Source: Symsagittifera roscoffensis (taxonomy: Eukaryota; Xenacoelomorpha; Acoela; Convolutidae). From it: 64,000 nt of DNA. A program made the position numbers and the translations under genes. This document shows, piece by piece, positions 1 through 11,010 of the stretch; position 1 is the first letter of the stretch, and each line of letters opens with the position of its first letter. Location: contig NC_087062.1 in NCBI RefSeq assembly GCF_963678635.1, forward strand, positions 68,559,415-68,623,414. The letters are read 5' to 3'. The notes below the pieces were generated by a model, which was not told the DNA's origin, searched no databases, and saw only the letters and a list, made by a program, of their open reading frames with translations.

Positions 1-880
1 CTCATGTGTGTGAAAAATGTATTTTGAATTCTTGTCGGTGATTTATTTGAGGATAACACTTATATAGTGTACAGTTTCTTGATATTATTTGAATATGCCG
101 ATGCAGATAAAAGGCCTATAAAAATGGTAATGGTAACTAAGTCTTTGTTTGGTGATCGTTTTTCAAGTATACAATAGAATTTACGAAGAGTTTTAAAAGA
201 GAAGCCTGCAATCGATTTGCATAACGGTTTATATGTTGTTCTCATCATCTTTTTAGTACCAATTGAAGTTGAGGCTTAATATTGTAAAATATTATATTAT
301 TCGATTGGAATACTTGTTGCGATTTATGACATATATGTATTATGTTGTACTGGAATAAAAATATCTCATGATAATTTTATTGCACCACCGAAGTTTTGTG
401 TTGTAGCATTCAGAAGTTAATCATCTCTAGAAGCCTTTCATTTCATTATTTAGTTTGTATAATTTTGTGTTTTTTTATGGCATCAGTGTAAGTGCAAATT
501 TTTCAGCTTGTTTAGCGGGCACAAAAAAAATTTTTTTTTTCGTTACCCAGCGGATTTGAATTTTTTTGTTTTACTACATTGAGTTAGTTTTAGAAAAAAG
601 TGTCAATCAGAAATGATTTGTCACAAAAAATGTCAATCTGAAATTTTGTAATGTTTTTGAATCATATTCAGCGACTGTTTTAATCCAGTTGATGTGGCGA
701 TAATGTACCTGACTTGGCCAATTTTCTGACTCGAATAAACCTAATAGCGTTTTACGTTATTTCGTCACGCACATTGATTGTTTTAATCCAAATAATCTAT
801 GGCGTCTTTTCCTAAATTTTCTTTTTTAGACTAAGCTGGTTTCAGAGCGTTATCAAGTGTTTTGCCAATCAAACATGTAG
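1..880. other. Intergenic, no gene recognised
   Basis: AT-rich sequence with homopolymer A and T runs near 520-540. I see no credible coding frame, RNA gene or repeat family shared with the rest of the window. Part of 660-880 may be the 3' untranslated region of the LINE remnant that starts at 881, but nothing shows this directly. Confidence 0.5.
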
Positions 881-1053
881 TCAATTTTTGACTTCAATTT
901 TTTGGGCTTGTGTTCGGTTGAGTTTTTGCGTCCCTTTTTGGCTCATCTTTTTTGGCTCTATTTGATTGTTTGCTAGCCCACGTTGCTCGGGTTGGGCCGC
1001 CAGTCTCCATTTGAAGAGTTTAGCAGCATCCACCGGCCGAAGGTCCGTGGGAG
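881..1053 (-). mobile_element. LINE ORF2 C-terminal remnant (jockey-type)
   Basis: Read on the minus strand, an open frame runs from about 1050 to a TGA at 881-883. It begins PTDLRPVDAAKLFKWRL, which resembles the extreme C-terminal motif of jockey-type LINE ORF2 proteins (P-T-D-L-W, then V-x-x-A-x-F-L). The same motif occurs in the larger LINE copy at about 3720-3795 as PADLWLRAVEVAKFLSLE. This copy is cut at 1053 by a hAT-type insertion and resumes at 2064. Its longer C-terminal tail, and a sequence differing from the 3.7 kb copy, suggest a different subfamily. Confidence 0.65.
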
Positions 1054-1471
1054 CAGGATTGCAATGTTTAAAATAGAGCTTGCTTAAAACATGTTTTAAA
1101 CACGTTTAAAACACTGTTTGAAACAATACGAATTTCAGCGTTTAAAACAACGACGCATGATTGGTCAATATTTGAACGCTTTCTGAGCGCGTCATACAAT
1201 TGAGAATCATTGGAAAATCAATTAGAATCCGAAATTTTATTCTGGTCGAATGGTTCGTAGCAATATCAATGATTTGTAAGCCAAGTTATAGAACCGTATT
1301 AATAGCGCTGATATTCCGAGACCTCTCAGAGATTTGTCCCAATAAACATGAGTTACCTACAACAACTACACCCAGACTACAACTGATGTTTGATACTTTG
1401 AAACTTTAACTATTGATACTTTTCATGTTTTCATACTTGTATTATTGTCTTTTCAGAAGACTTGAATTTAC

Positions 1472-1492
1472 CTTCTTCTTCTTCTTCTTCTT
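1472..1492. repeat. CTT trinucleotide microsatellite
   Basis: Six to seven perfect CTT units inside the hAT-type element, about 60 bases before the start of its open frame. Together with the following TTAATTAAG it also looks like a polypyrimidine tract plus splice acceptor, so it may be a relic of a captured intron end. Confidence 0.8.
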
Positions 1493-1549
1493 AATTAAGA
1501 TCAAAGCTAATGATGATACGTGCAAATATGGCTACTGGTCGTAAAAGAG

Positions 1550-1942
1550 ATGCAATTTGAAGCGAGTTTACTCAATCAACCTGAGTGGTTGGAATTCGCT
1601 GAGAAAAGGTATAATCGTTCTGTTCCGTATTCGTGGTTCACTGCCTATTTGTTATGCCCATTGTATTTCAAAGCGAAGCATCCGGAATGCAACAGTGAAG
1701 TCATTAACTTTATTGGAGAGAACTTACCGGTTCTAAAAAATGAGTTCCAAGAATACACAGACAAAAAAGGTAAATTTTTTGAACTATCAAATAGCAATGG
1801 GAAAGATTTGGAAGGAAATTGGAGAAATCGCTTTGAAGATGGAAAAACTGTCCCCCAGTTCAGCTGGTCTCGAAATAATGTTTTCGACAAAGGGCTATAT
1901 CCAAGACTACCTCTGAAACCGTCTTGGCATGGAAACACTTGA
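1550..1942 (+). CDS. Unrecognised open frame inside the hAT-type element
   Basis: An ATG at 1550 opens a 130-codon frame ending at TGA 1940-1942. The product is hydrophilic, rich in aromatic residues, asparagine and lysine, with no signal peptide or membrane segment. I cannot assign a family with confidence. The C-terminal stretch NNVFDKGLYPRLPLKPSWH loosely recalls the segment just before the catalytic domain of aspartyl/asparaginyl beta-hydroxylases, which would make this a captured N-terminal fragment lacking the catalytic core. That is a guess from pattern only. The polypyrimidine-AG just upstream would suit a captured exon. It does not resemble a hAT transposase. It may be a fossil rather than an expressed gene. 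Confidence 0.35.
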   Translation: MQFEASLLNQPEWLEFAEKRYNRSVPYSWFTAYLLCPLYFKAKHPECNSEVINFIGENLPVLKNEFQEYTDKKGKFFELSNSNGKDLEGNWRNRFEDGKTVPQFSWSRNNVFDKGLYPRLPLKPSWHGNT

Positions 1943-2063
1943 AAAACTAACTTTCAGAAAACGTGTGCTGAGCAGCTAATTTTGTGAATTATGTGATTTT
2001 TTTTGTTTTAAACATGTTTAAAACGTTTTTTTTTGTCAGAATCATGTTTTTTTTGCAACCCTG

Positions 2064-2420
2064 CGTGGGAGTGAGTCAGAAGGATTTATTGAGAAATTTG
2101 AATAAGTGTTAAGTTATGAAGGATGCAAGTGAACAGGTTGGGTATACAGGGGAAATGGAGCTGTCTAGGCGAGACAAGTAGGTGTTTAAAAGGACTGGAG
2201 CTGGACGAGCGATTGGTTCAGGGTAAGGATTGCTCTGAAGGTTCGAGTTTTCTGAAGGGGATACAGATAGACTAGGGATTTAGACGAGAAGCATGGTTTC
2301 TTGCTTGTTGTGATTCAGTTAACATTGGTTTAAAGTAGTTGAAAACAAAAGTAGAGACTTGGTCTTGGTTGTTGAACGTAAACATATGTTTCATTCGGTC
2401 TATGGGTATAGCAGAAAATC
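2064..2420 (-). mobile_element. LINE remnant, continuation after the hAT insertion
   Basis: This resumes the LINE copy broken at 1053, starting with the second copy of the 8 bp duplication. It matches the 3830-4130 part of the main LINE copy by eye: both contain a gagac-aag-gtgtttaaaa block and, further along, a block around aacaaaagtggaaact. Many stops on the minus strand make it a dead copy of the ORF2 C-terminal region. Confidence 0.55.
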
Positions 2421-2830
2421 AGGGATTTTGACTTAGTTTCCTCAGTTCGGGCTCTTTTTTCTCGGCTATTTTTTTTTTCACGAAGTGATTTTTTTCTCGG
2501 CTTTTTTCCCTGAAATTGCATTACAATTAAGATATTGCATTCTGAAAAAGGCTTTGCAGGTATTGAAAGGGAATTGATGACACGGGAGCAATTGAAATTT
2601 ACTCAATTGAATTTGGTTTTGTATGCTTCTGCGTTTGCATTATATGGGGAGTCGGAGAGAATGAATGATTAGGAGGTTGATAACTTTATATATTAGTTAC
2701 TGTAGGGGTGTAGTAGAAAGGGCTTTGGGAATAATCGGTTTGGGGTCATTGTAGATGATAACACTTTGAAATCTCTAAAAAAAACTGTACTTGCTTGATA
2801 ACTGAAGTGTAACAATTTCTATGTTCCTTC
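2421..2830. other. Intergenic, T-rich, nothing recognised
   Basis: AT-rich sequence with short T runs near 2455-2510. No gene, RNA or shared repeat was seen. Confidence 0.5.
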
Positions 2831-2895
2831 TCTCGTGGCATTGAGGTAACGCGGTCGTTTTGCACAATAAGATGTCGGGTTCGAGTACCTACTGG
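2831..2895 (+). repeat. tRNA-like SINE head
   Basis: TGGCATTGAGG (2836-2846) resembles an RNA polymerase III A box, and GGTTCGAGTAC (2878-2888) is close to the B-box consensus GGTTCGANTCC. It cannot fold into a full tRNA and has no sensible anticodon arm, so it is a tRNA-derived SINE head rather than a tRNA gene. Confidence 0.5.
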
Positions 2896-2950
2896 AACTG
2901 GCTTTTGTCAGTATTTTTAAAATTAAAAATGTGTTTTTGGACAAAAACAA

Positions 2951-3690
2951 GGATAGCCGGTTACTGTGCAGGTAGCACAGAATGTTCCGGCCATACTCAT
3001 GAAAAAACAAAAAGCCCTTTAATGTTTTTTTTTTTCAAATTAGTGTTGGTTTTTGTGCGTTGTGTGATAAAAGGATCTGAGAATAACATCAAATTTAGGC
3101 ATATTCGATGGTCACAATCAAAAAAGCAAATCGGGCAACGGTTTTAGTCGGAAAATTACAAGAAAACGCCAAACAATTCAAATTTTTTTTGTTTCCTCTC
3201 ATGTAGAGTTGTTTTTGCATTTCTTAAACTTTTTTTTGTTCTCAAGATAGCGCTAAAAACATTTGAAGTTAGTTTTACTAAAGTTTCATGGCACTAAAGT
3301 TTTTCCATAATGAGCCTGCTCGCTTGCTTAACTTGCTCAAAATTGAAGCAAAACTTAAAAATTTTGAGCGGGTGGTTCGAGTTTCTATTGTCGTTCGAGG
3401 TAAGGCTGAAAGAGCTTTGTTTTGATATTTTACTCCGCCCATTTCGATGTTTATTTGCGGAAACTTTTTTGGCTGAACAAATTTAGACCAAAACTTATTA
3501 AAAATTCAAACGAGTTTTTCAACACTGGGAAGATTTTTTATCAAAATTTTTAGATGTTGTTTGAATCAGGACGAAAGAGCCGTGACATGATATATCACTC
3601 GACTAGTTCCGATGACTTTTTGTAATATTTGACAAGCGTAGAAAACAATAAAATGCAACACACCCGAATACAATGTTCCTATTTTCAGTG
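2951..3690 (-). repeat. Dispersed repeat family R1, copy
   Basis: Read on the minus strand, this copy ends in GTCCGGAACATTC-like sequence followed by a stem-loop (CTGTGC ... GCACAG) and then GGCTATCC. The same terminal block recurs at 51241-51284, 52737-52778, 57829-57870 and 58854-58898. The inner part (a tgtgtgataa-gatctgag block and a cccgaatacaa block) matches 51.7-52.6 kb. It has no coding potential. Confidence 0.6.
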
Positions 3691-4239
3691 AATTGTTTTT
3701 TCTTTCTTAAACTCATTTTGGGCGGGTTCTGCCCGTCTGTCTCCAGGCTAAGGAACTTCGCTACTTCTACTGCCCTCAACCACAGGTCTGCGGGAGTAAA
3801 AAGGGATTTCTGGGGCAGTTAAAAATATGGCAACTACTGTTGTATGACAATTGACAGTTAGGGCAAAGTGGGGGAAACTTGGTTGTCTAAGCGGGAGACG
3901 TAAGTGTTTAAAAACCGACTGTAATTAGACCGGAGTTGGAAAAGCTGACAGCGGGTGGTTCTGGGAAGGGACTGTTTAGAGCGTGCTATGCTTGAGGCGC
4001 AATACAAATGACTTTGAGGGAGGTTTTTCTGCTAGGAATTTTGTTACGAAATTTGTATGGTTTTGTTAAAGAAGGGACTTGTGGTGGTTCAAAAACAAAA
4101 GTGGAAACTTCTTCTGATTGTTTAAGAGTTAGTCACGGGTTTTGGTTGGTTAAAGGGGAGTCTGTTTCGTCTTTAAAAGTACTTAGTGTCGATTGTCGAT
4201 CTTGACGTGAAAGTGAGGTGGGTTACAGTATTAAAAATG

Positions 4240-5345
4240 ATTTGGGTGATGTGAACGGTATGGGGAGATTAAAAACTGAGAAGTTAGAAGGCAGTGATGG
4301 CTCGGAACGTTCAGGATTTCAACTTCAATGTGAAGAAGGTCAGTGCAGCTGTTAAGATTTGAGCCAGTGATAATACGGACGGCATGATTTTGGTGATACG
4401 AAGGTGATTAAGAGAACTTTTGCTGTCGGCGTGCGCCCAGGCCGGAGAGGCAAAATCTAAAATAGGACGAATTAAGGCTTCTTCAGTTAAAAGCAGGGTC
4501 CCATTAGACTTACCCTAAGAAGAACCTGCTAACGCCTTGTCAGCGTATCTGCTGTGAGCTGCAAAACCCAGGGTTGGTGCAAAAGTAACCGCTAAAGGTT
4601 TGATTTTCATTAGGATGGAGATTCGTTAACTTTAAAGTCAGTTAGATTTTTGCTGAAATCTTGGTTTTACGACGACAGCAAGGTAACTGATCTTGTAGAG
4701 GACGCGAATGCTAGCTTACGGGAGGTGAAAAATTGAAAATACGTTGCAGATAACCATTTAATGAGCACGATGCTGCCTCAACCTCGAGTTTTTTGGCGAA
4801 GGGGTGGAAATCGTCAGCATTCGTGGGGAGGCGAACTTTTTCGGGGTGGGGCGGAGGGGCGTCATGGACGTAGAAGTTGAAAAGAGCGGGTGATTAAATG
4901 AGCCCTGGTGAACACCACAGTTAACAATTCTGTGCCGGGAAACTTGTTTTTAAAAATAGTGGCTTGTCGTAAAAATTAGTGGCTTGTCTTACACATGAAT
5001 ATTTGCTAAGCCAGCGAATTTTAATTCCTGGCAGCGGTGTGTCATGAGTTCTCTAGTATTCTATGACGCACCATTTTAATTGCCTTTGAAATAATAAGGG
5101 TGGCGAGAACATTACGTAAGGAAGGGCGATTTTGGTTAAAGCCATCAGTAATAAAAAGTTCAAGGGTGGAGAGTGCGGTTGCGGTGGAGTGAAATGGGCG
5201 GAACCCGTCATGATTTGTTGCTTTAGAGAGATGTTTGTTGAAAAGGGTTGGATGATCCTATCTAAAATGTTGACAGCTAGGCTCAGTAGTGAAACAGGCC
5301 TGTACGATGTGTAAATTTTATGGTCTTTTTCAGGTTTGGGCACGG
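4240..5345 (-). pseudogene. LINE ORF2 reverse transcriptase domain, degraded
   Basis: On the minus strand, block 1 reads PKPEKDHKIYTSYRPVSLL (about 5285-5343), the classic start of a LINE reverse transcriptase. In another frame follow HDGFRPFHSTATALSTLEL and ITDGFNQNRPSLRNVLATL (about 5075-5215), then ISKAIKMV, where intact elements have the SKAFD catalytic aspartate. The YADD position reads NADD (4810-4821). Downstream, KALAGSSLGKSNGTLLL and ALIRPILDFASPAWAHAD (4415-4560) and NHAVRIITGSNLNSCTDLLH (4310-4400) match the jockey-type thumb region. Loss of the motif A aspartate, frameshifts and stops mean it cannot be active. Confidence 0.8.
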
Positions 5346-5758
5346 CGATAACTTTGAAGTTTTACACATTTGGGGATAATAATTTCAGACAGCAAAGGTT
5401 AAAGAAATAAGTCAAGTAATCAAGTGCTAGAGGTCCGAGGTTTTTGAGTTGGACATTCAAAGGCCATCCGCACCGAATGCTTGTGAGGGTTTTCTAACCG
5501 CAATGGCGTGTATAGTTTGTTGAGGGAGGAAAAGTTGGGTAGCAGACAGAAAGTTTAACAATTTTGTCTCAAGTTATCCTGAATAATTTGTCGGAGGCAT
5601 GGCTCCTAGCATTTGTAAATTGGTGATTGAACGCTTTTGCTGTATCAGTATTTGAGGTTATATTTTTCGAGCCAATTGTAATAGGGTGCACACCTACCAC
5701 AGTCCTTGATCCGATTACGAATTTACTACTATTTCTTTGTCTTTTGCTGTCTGAATCT

Positions 5759-6620
5759 TTAGTTAGATTTAAGTTGGAAATATGTGTAAGGGGAGTGCTG
5801 TGTGGTTTCCATGGGCTGATTGATTTGGCGGCCGCGGTCTCTTTCAACAGCAAAAGAATCTAACTTCGGAGAAAGCGACGGGGTGAAGTGGCGATGACGC
5901 TCGGCAAGCATGTGGTGGTTTGCTGCCCTGAGCACCAGATCCCTGAAGAATTTCTCCCCTGTCGCAAATGAGGAGCGAATCTCCGAAACGAGGAAACCTG
6001 CCTCAATTTCTCCGGTAAATTGCCGCCAATCAGTCCTGAGGAAGTGTATGTTTGTCTTTTTTGGAGAAAAGTGTATGTCGTTATTGAGGGTAAATTCGAT
6101 AAGTATGAAGTGGTTGGATACTGGGGATTTCATTGGGATCCAGGATGCAGAAAGTAAACGGGATTGTGATGCAAAGGAAATGTCAGGCGAAGATTGGTGA
6201 GCATCAAAATTAAAATGTACGCCTGTTTTGGTGTCTTCATTTAATGGAGCAAAAGTGGATTCAGTAATTTTATTAGAGCACTTGACCACGTTGATCTTCT
6301 TCAATATTAGAGTTCCAGAGGGAAGAATAGGCGTTGGCGTCATCCAGTACCAAAACATCACCAGAACTAAGATGTTCGAAGGAATGCGGTATAACTGGGA
6401 AGGCAACTTGATCTAGAGGTATTTAGAAGTTACTAATACGAAATTTCGACGAACTGGCTACCACAGAGATAGACATAGCCTCTAGCTTACCGTCGGTGTT
6501 TAAAGTAAGTTCTTCGTACTGTATAGATTCGTGGATAGCAATAAGGTATCCGCCACCTTCCTTGTTTTGGTCTTAACGGATTGTGTCTTTCATTTGTCTG
6601 CCAAAATGTTTTCGGCTTAT
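5759..6620 (-). pseudogene. LINE ORF2 endonuclease domain, degraded
   Basis: The minus strand encodes the exonuclease/endonuclease/phosphatase-fold domain that nicks target DNA. From the N-terminal end I read KHFGRQMKDTIRSDQNKE, then GGGCLIAIHESIQYEEL (about 6520-6570), LVLDDANAYSSLWNSN (about 6310-6360; intact elements have GDFNAH), and SSPDISFASQSRLLSASW followed by SNHFILIEF (about 6100-6190; intact elements have SDH). The catalytic aspartate of SDH is asparagine here. A frame change falls between the DDAN and SSPD segments. The protein continues as TDWRQFTGEIEAGF, the usual post-endonuclease linker. This domain is repeated in the three tandem units that follow. Confidence 0.8.
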
Positions 6621-8402
6621 TTGCCTCATGTTATTTTTTTTTCATGAGTAACCAAGTTATATTGTGGTTGCAAGTGTTTTTCATTGTAGTTTCAGAGGGT
6701 TTTAAACTTTTTAAAGCTTTAAATTATGATCACTTTTTTGTCTTACTGGTGTCTGCTTCAACATTCGCGACTTTGTTCATCCTTTGTTAGTTTTTTTCCG
6801 TTACTAAAGCATTTTTCAAGGAACGGAAAAGTTCATTCGTGTATTTTTAGTAGACCTAATTTTTCAACCGTTTCTTTTTTGAATACTTATGAATTTGTTG
6901 TATCGCAGGTTGAGTAAAGCTCCACTTCGCCTCTCTGTTGGTTTTGCGAGACAGTGGAAAGTGATATGGCGTTGGTTCCGGAGCGAGATGAAATGTGCAC
7001 GAGGGGTAGTAAAAATACCGATGATGTCGCCCGGCCTTTGTTTAAAATGTATTCAATCACAATCGTGACATCAAACGCTACCTTGGGTTTGTTTAGTTGG
7101 TGAGTTACCGGAAAATTACGTGGTTTCGATTGAAGTCTGGAGTAGTTCTAGTATAAGCAGACGGAGCAGCTTTAACGGCTATAGGCGCTCCGTAATAAAA
7201 ATCCCTGAGACTACTGAGAATTCCCCTAAACATGGGTGGGTGGTTGTCTTGTCGCCTTTTTTTTCATCATGGAGAGCCAAGAATCGAATCCATCCTTTGA
7301 AGGCGTCGTCGTTGGGGTTCCGGCTTTTTTGTTGACAGTCATGTTAAATATTCTAATGCACGGCACATCACCTCACATTCACATGGTTATAACTAAATTC
7401 AATATGGTTGCCATTTTAGCATGTTTTTTTTAAAAGAACGTTTGAAGCGTATATGCTTGTTCGGAGCAGAAAAAATTCAGTATTGATAAAAAATTTAGAT
7501 TTTGATTAAAAATTTAGATTTGAAATTAAAATTCAACGAACTTTAACAAAGAAGTTTGATTTAAAGTTTTAAATACCAAATAACAGTTTGAGGGTTTGTT
7601 TTGGCTAGTTTTTAGTAAGTCGAAAAATTGCACCGCAAGTCACGTAATCGTGCATCACAAAATTAGTTTATTCATTTTTTGAGCAAAATTGAGCAGTGAG
7701 ATTTCAGAAACAAAATATTTTTCAATGATTGACTCAATCTTTCGCATATATGCGACTCAATTTTGCTTCTAGTTAAAAAAGAGCTTTTATAACTTGTGCT
7801 AAAAATCATGTTCACTTTTGCGAGCAAAAGTTTTACTGATGAATTTGTGTGCAAAGTTTTTGCTGCTTTATACAGTGCTGATTTAAATTAACCTGACGAA
7901 AGCGTTGAACTTGAAATTTAAAACGCGTTTTGCTCAAATTGGGTTGAGTTTAGGTGAAAGCTTATGAAGACAAAACTTGCTTAGAATTTTAACAGAAATA
8001 ATATGGTGCAATTTGTTTTGCGAAATTCGGGCCTAAAATTTTACCCCAAAAATGGGTCATTTTCGCTTTTCTTAGTTAATCAAAAATTACGCCAAAAATA
8101 CCCAGTCGATCACAGACATAATTATATCAAAGTGAGCCCCTCACGTAGCCAAACAAACTTTAAGAAGGCTATAATCTCTAAAATATTGTATAAGTTAATA
8201 TATTTTAGCTTGATCGACAAAAAAGGTCGTTTTTACTATATAAATTACCAACTTTTTATTTAAAAACAATTTTAAAACGGTTTGCAATTTTTTTGGAGAA
8301 TATACTCTTCTTAACGTTTGTTGGGCTACACAAGGGGCTCAGTTTGATATAATTATGTCTTTGATCGACTGGGTATTTTTGGCGTAATTTTTGATTAACT
8401 AA
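5793..8402. repeat. 2.6 kb tandem unit 1
   Basis: The first of four tandem copies. It holds the 5' half of the LINE (minus strand), about 450 bases of AT-rich spacer, and the left arm, loop and start of the right arm of a foldback element. It starts at GAGTGCTGTGTGGTTTCC, which reappears at 8403. To its left the LINE continues into its reverse transcriptase, so this is the edge of the original, unduplicated locus. It is the copy that differs most from the others, mainly in 5793-6500. Confidence 0.9.
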
Positions 8403-11010
8403 GAGTGCTGTGTGGTTTCCATGGTCTGATTGATTTGGTGGCCGCGGTCTCTTTCAACAGCAAAAAAATCTAACTTCGGAGAAAGAGACGGGGTGAAGTG
8501 GCGATGACGCTCGGCAAGGATGTGGTGGTTTGCTGCCCTGAGCACCAGATCCCTGAAGAGTTTTTCCCGTCGCAAATGAGGAGGGAATCTCCGAAACGAG
8601 GAAACCTGCCTCAATTTCTACGGTAAATTGCCGCCAATCAGTCCTGAGGAAGTGTATGTTTGTCTTTTTTGGAGAAAAGTGTATGTCGTTATTGAGAGTA
8701 AATTCGATAAGTATGAGGTGGTTGGATTCTGGGGATTTCATTGGGATCCAGGATGCAGAAAGTAAACGGGATTGCGATGCAAAGGAAATGTCAGGCGAAG
8801 ATTGGTGGGCATCAGAATTAAAATGTACGCCTGTTTAGGTGTCTTCATTTAATGGTGCAAAAGTGGATTCAGTAATTTTATTAGAGCACTTGACCACGTT
8901 GATCTTCTTCAATAATAGAGTTCCAGAGGGAAGAATAGGCGTTGGCGTCATCCAGTACCAGAGCATCACCAGAACTAAGAGGTTAGAAGGAATGCGGTAT
9001 AACTGGGAAGGCAACTTGATCTAGGGGTATTTAGAAGTTACTAATACGAAATTTCCTTGAACTGGCTACCACAGAGATACACATAGCCTCTAGCTTACCG
9101 TCGGTGTTTACAGTAAGTTCTTCGTACTGTATAGATTCGTGGATAGCAATAAGGCATCCGCCACCTTCCTTGTTTTGGTCTGAACGGATTGTGTCTTTCT
9201 TTTGTCTGCCAAAATGTTTTCGGCTTACTTGCCGCATATTATTTTTTTTTCATGAGTAACCAAGTTTCATTGTGGTTGCAAGTTTTTTCCTTGTAGTTTC
9301 AGAGGGATTCAAACTTTTTAAAGCTTTAAATTATGATCTTTTTTTGTCTTACTGGTGTCTGCTTCAACATTCGCGACTTTGTTCATCCTTCGTTAGTTTT
9401 TTTCCGTTACTAAAGCCTTTTTCAAGGAACGGAAAAGTACATTCGTGTATTTTTCAGTAGACCTAATTTTTCAACCGTTTCTTTTTTTGAATACTTATGA
9501 ATTTGTTGTATCGCAGGTTGAGTAAAGCTCCACTTCGCCTCTCTGTTGGTTTTGCGAGACAGTGGAAAGTGATATGGCGTTGGTTCCGGAGCGAGATGAA
9601 ATGTGCACGAGGGGTAGTAAAAATACCGATGATGTCGCCCGGCCTTTGTTTAAAATGTATTCAATCACAATCGTGACATCAAACGCTACCTTGGGTTTGT
9701 TTAGTTGGTGAGTTACCGGAAAATTACGTGGTTTCGATTTAAGTCTGGAGTAGTTCTAGTATAAGCAGACGGAGCAGCTTTAACGGCTATAGGCGCTCCG
9801 TAATAAAAATCCCTGAGACTACTGAGAATTCCCCTAAACATGGGTGGGTGGTTGTCTTGTCGCCTTTTTTTTCATCATGGAGAGCCAAGAATCGAATCCA
9901 TCCTTTGAAGGCGTCGTCGTTGGGGTTCCGGCTTTTTTGTTGACAGTCATGTTAAATATTCTAATGCACGGCACATCACCTCACATTCACATGGTTATAA
10001 CTAAATTCAATATGGTTGCCATTTTAGCATGTTTTTTTTAAAAGAACGTTTGAAGCGTATATGCTTGTTCAGAGCAGAAAAAATTCAGTATTGATAAAAA
10101 ATTTAGATTTTGATTAAAAATTTAGATTTGAAATTAAAATTCAACGAACTTTAGCAAAGAAGTTTGATTTAAAGTTTTAAATACCAAATAACAGTTTGAG
10201 GGTTTGTTTTGGCTAGTTTTTAGTAAGTCGAAAAATTGCACCGCAAGTCACGTAATCGTGCATCACAAAATTAGTTTATTCATTTTTTGAGCAAAATTGA
10301 GCAGTGAGATTTCAGAAACAAAATATTTTTCAATGATTGACTCAATCTTTCGCATATATGCGACTCAATTTTGCTTCTAGTTAAAAAAGAGCTTTTATAA
10401 CTTGTGCTAAAACCCATGTTCACTTTTGCGAGCAAAAGTTTTACTGATGAATTTGTGTGCAAAGTTTTTGCTGCTTTATACAGTGCTGATTTAAATTAAC
10501 CTGACGAAAGCGTTGAACTTGAAATTTAAAACGCGTTTTGCTCAAATTGGGTTGAGTTTAGGTGAAAGCTTATGAAGACAAAACTTGCTTAGAATTTTAA
10601 CAGAAATAATATGGTGCAATTTGTTTTGCGAAATTCGGGCCTAAAATTTTACCCCAAAAATGGGTCATTTTCGCTTTTCTTAGTTAATCAAAAATTACGC
10701 CAAAAATACCCAGTCGATCACAGACATAATTATATCAAAGTGAGCCCCTCACGTAGCCAAACAAACTTTAAGAAGGCTATAATCTCTAAAATATTGTATA
10801 AGTTAATATATTTTAGCTTGATCGACAAAAAAGGTAGTTTTTACTATATAAATTACCAACTTTTTATTTAAAAACAATTTTAAAACGGTTTGCAATTTTT
10901 TTGGAGAATATACTCTTCTTAACGTTTGTTGGGCTACACAAGGGGCTCAGTTTGATATAATTATGTCTTTGATCGACTGGGTATTTTTGGCGTAATTTTT
11001 GATTAACTAA
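8403..11010. repeat. 2.6 kb tandem unit 2
   Basis: Second copy, 2,608 bp, nearly identical to unit 3 by eye. Its left junction joins the foldback sequence TTGATTAACTAA directly to the LINE sequence GAGTGCTG. Open frames inside it are fragments of the dead LINE endonuclease (minus strand, about 8399-9240) or chance frames in the foldback arm (8003-8263 and equivalents). Confidence 0.9.

Larger units (their letters stand above)
1054..2063. mobile_element. hAT-type non-autonomous DNA transposon, 1,010 bp
   Basis: The element is flanked by an 8 bp direct repeat CGTGGGAG (1046-1053 and 2064-2071), the target-duplication length of hAT elements. Its ends are imperfect inverted repeats: CAGGATTGCAA on the left and CAGGGTTGCAA read inward from the right, in the usual CAGGG-type hAT style. 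Just inside both ends are copies of a GTTTTAAACATGTTTAAAAC-like sequence. LINE sequence lies on both sides, so it inserted into an existing LINE copy. I recognise no transposase; the only sizeable open frame is at 1550-1942. A CTT microsatellite lies at about 1472-1492. Confidence 0.75.
3700..7430 (-). mobile_element. Decayed jockey-type LINE, main copy
   Basis: A non-LTR retrotransposon on the minus strand. Its order from high to low coordinate is: possible upstream or ORF1 remains (6620-7430), apurinic-type endonuclease (about 5880-6620), linker (5350-5880), reverse transcriptase (about 4400-5345), and C-terminal region (3715-4400). Frames are broken by stops and frameshifts throughout. The segment above 5793 is the part later amplified into the 2.6 kb tandem array. 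The limits are approximate: the 3' end is set by loss of recognisable ORF2 and the 5' end is not seen. Confidence 0.8.

Noticed and set aside
5759-6406. 215-codon minus-strand protein as an intact gene
   Set aside because: Its N-terminal third is in the wrong frame for the endonuclease, and the DDAN motif lies in another frame, so it is a frameshifted LINE fragment.
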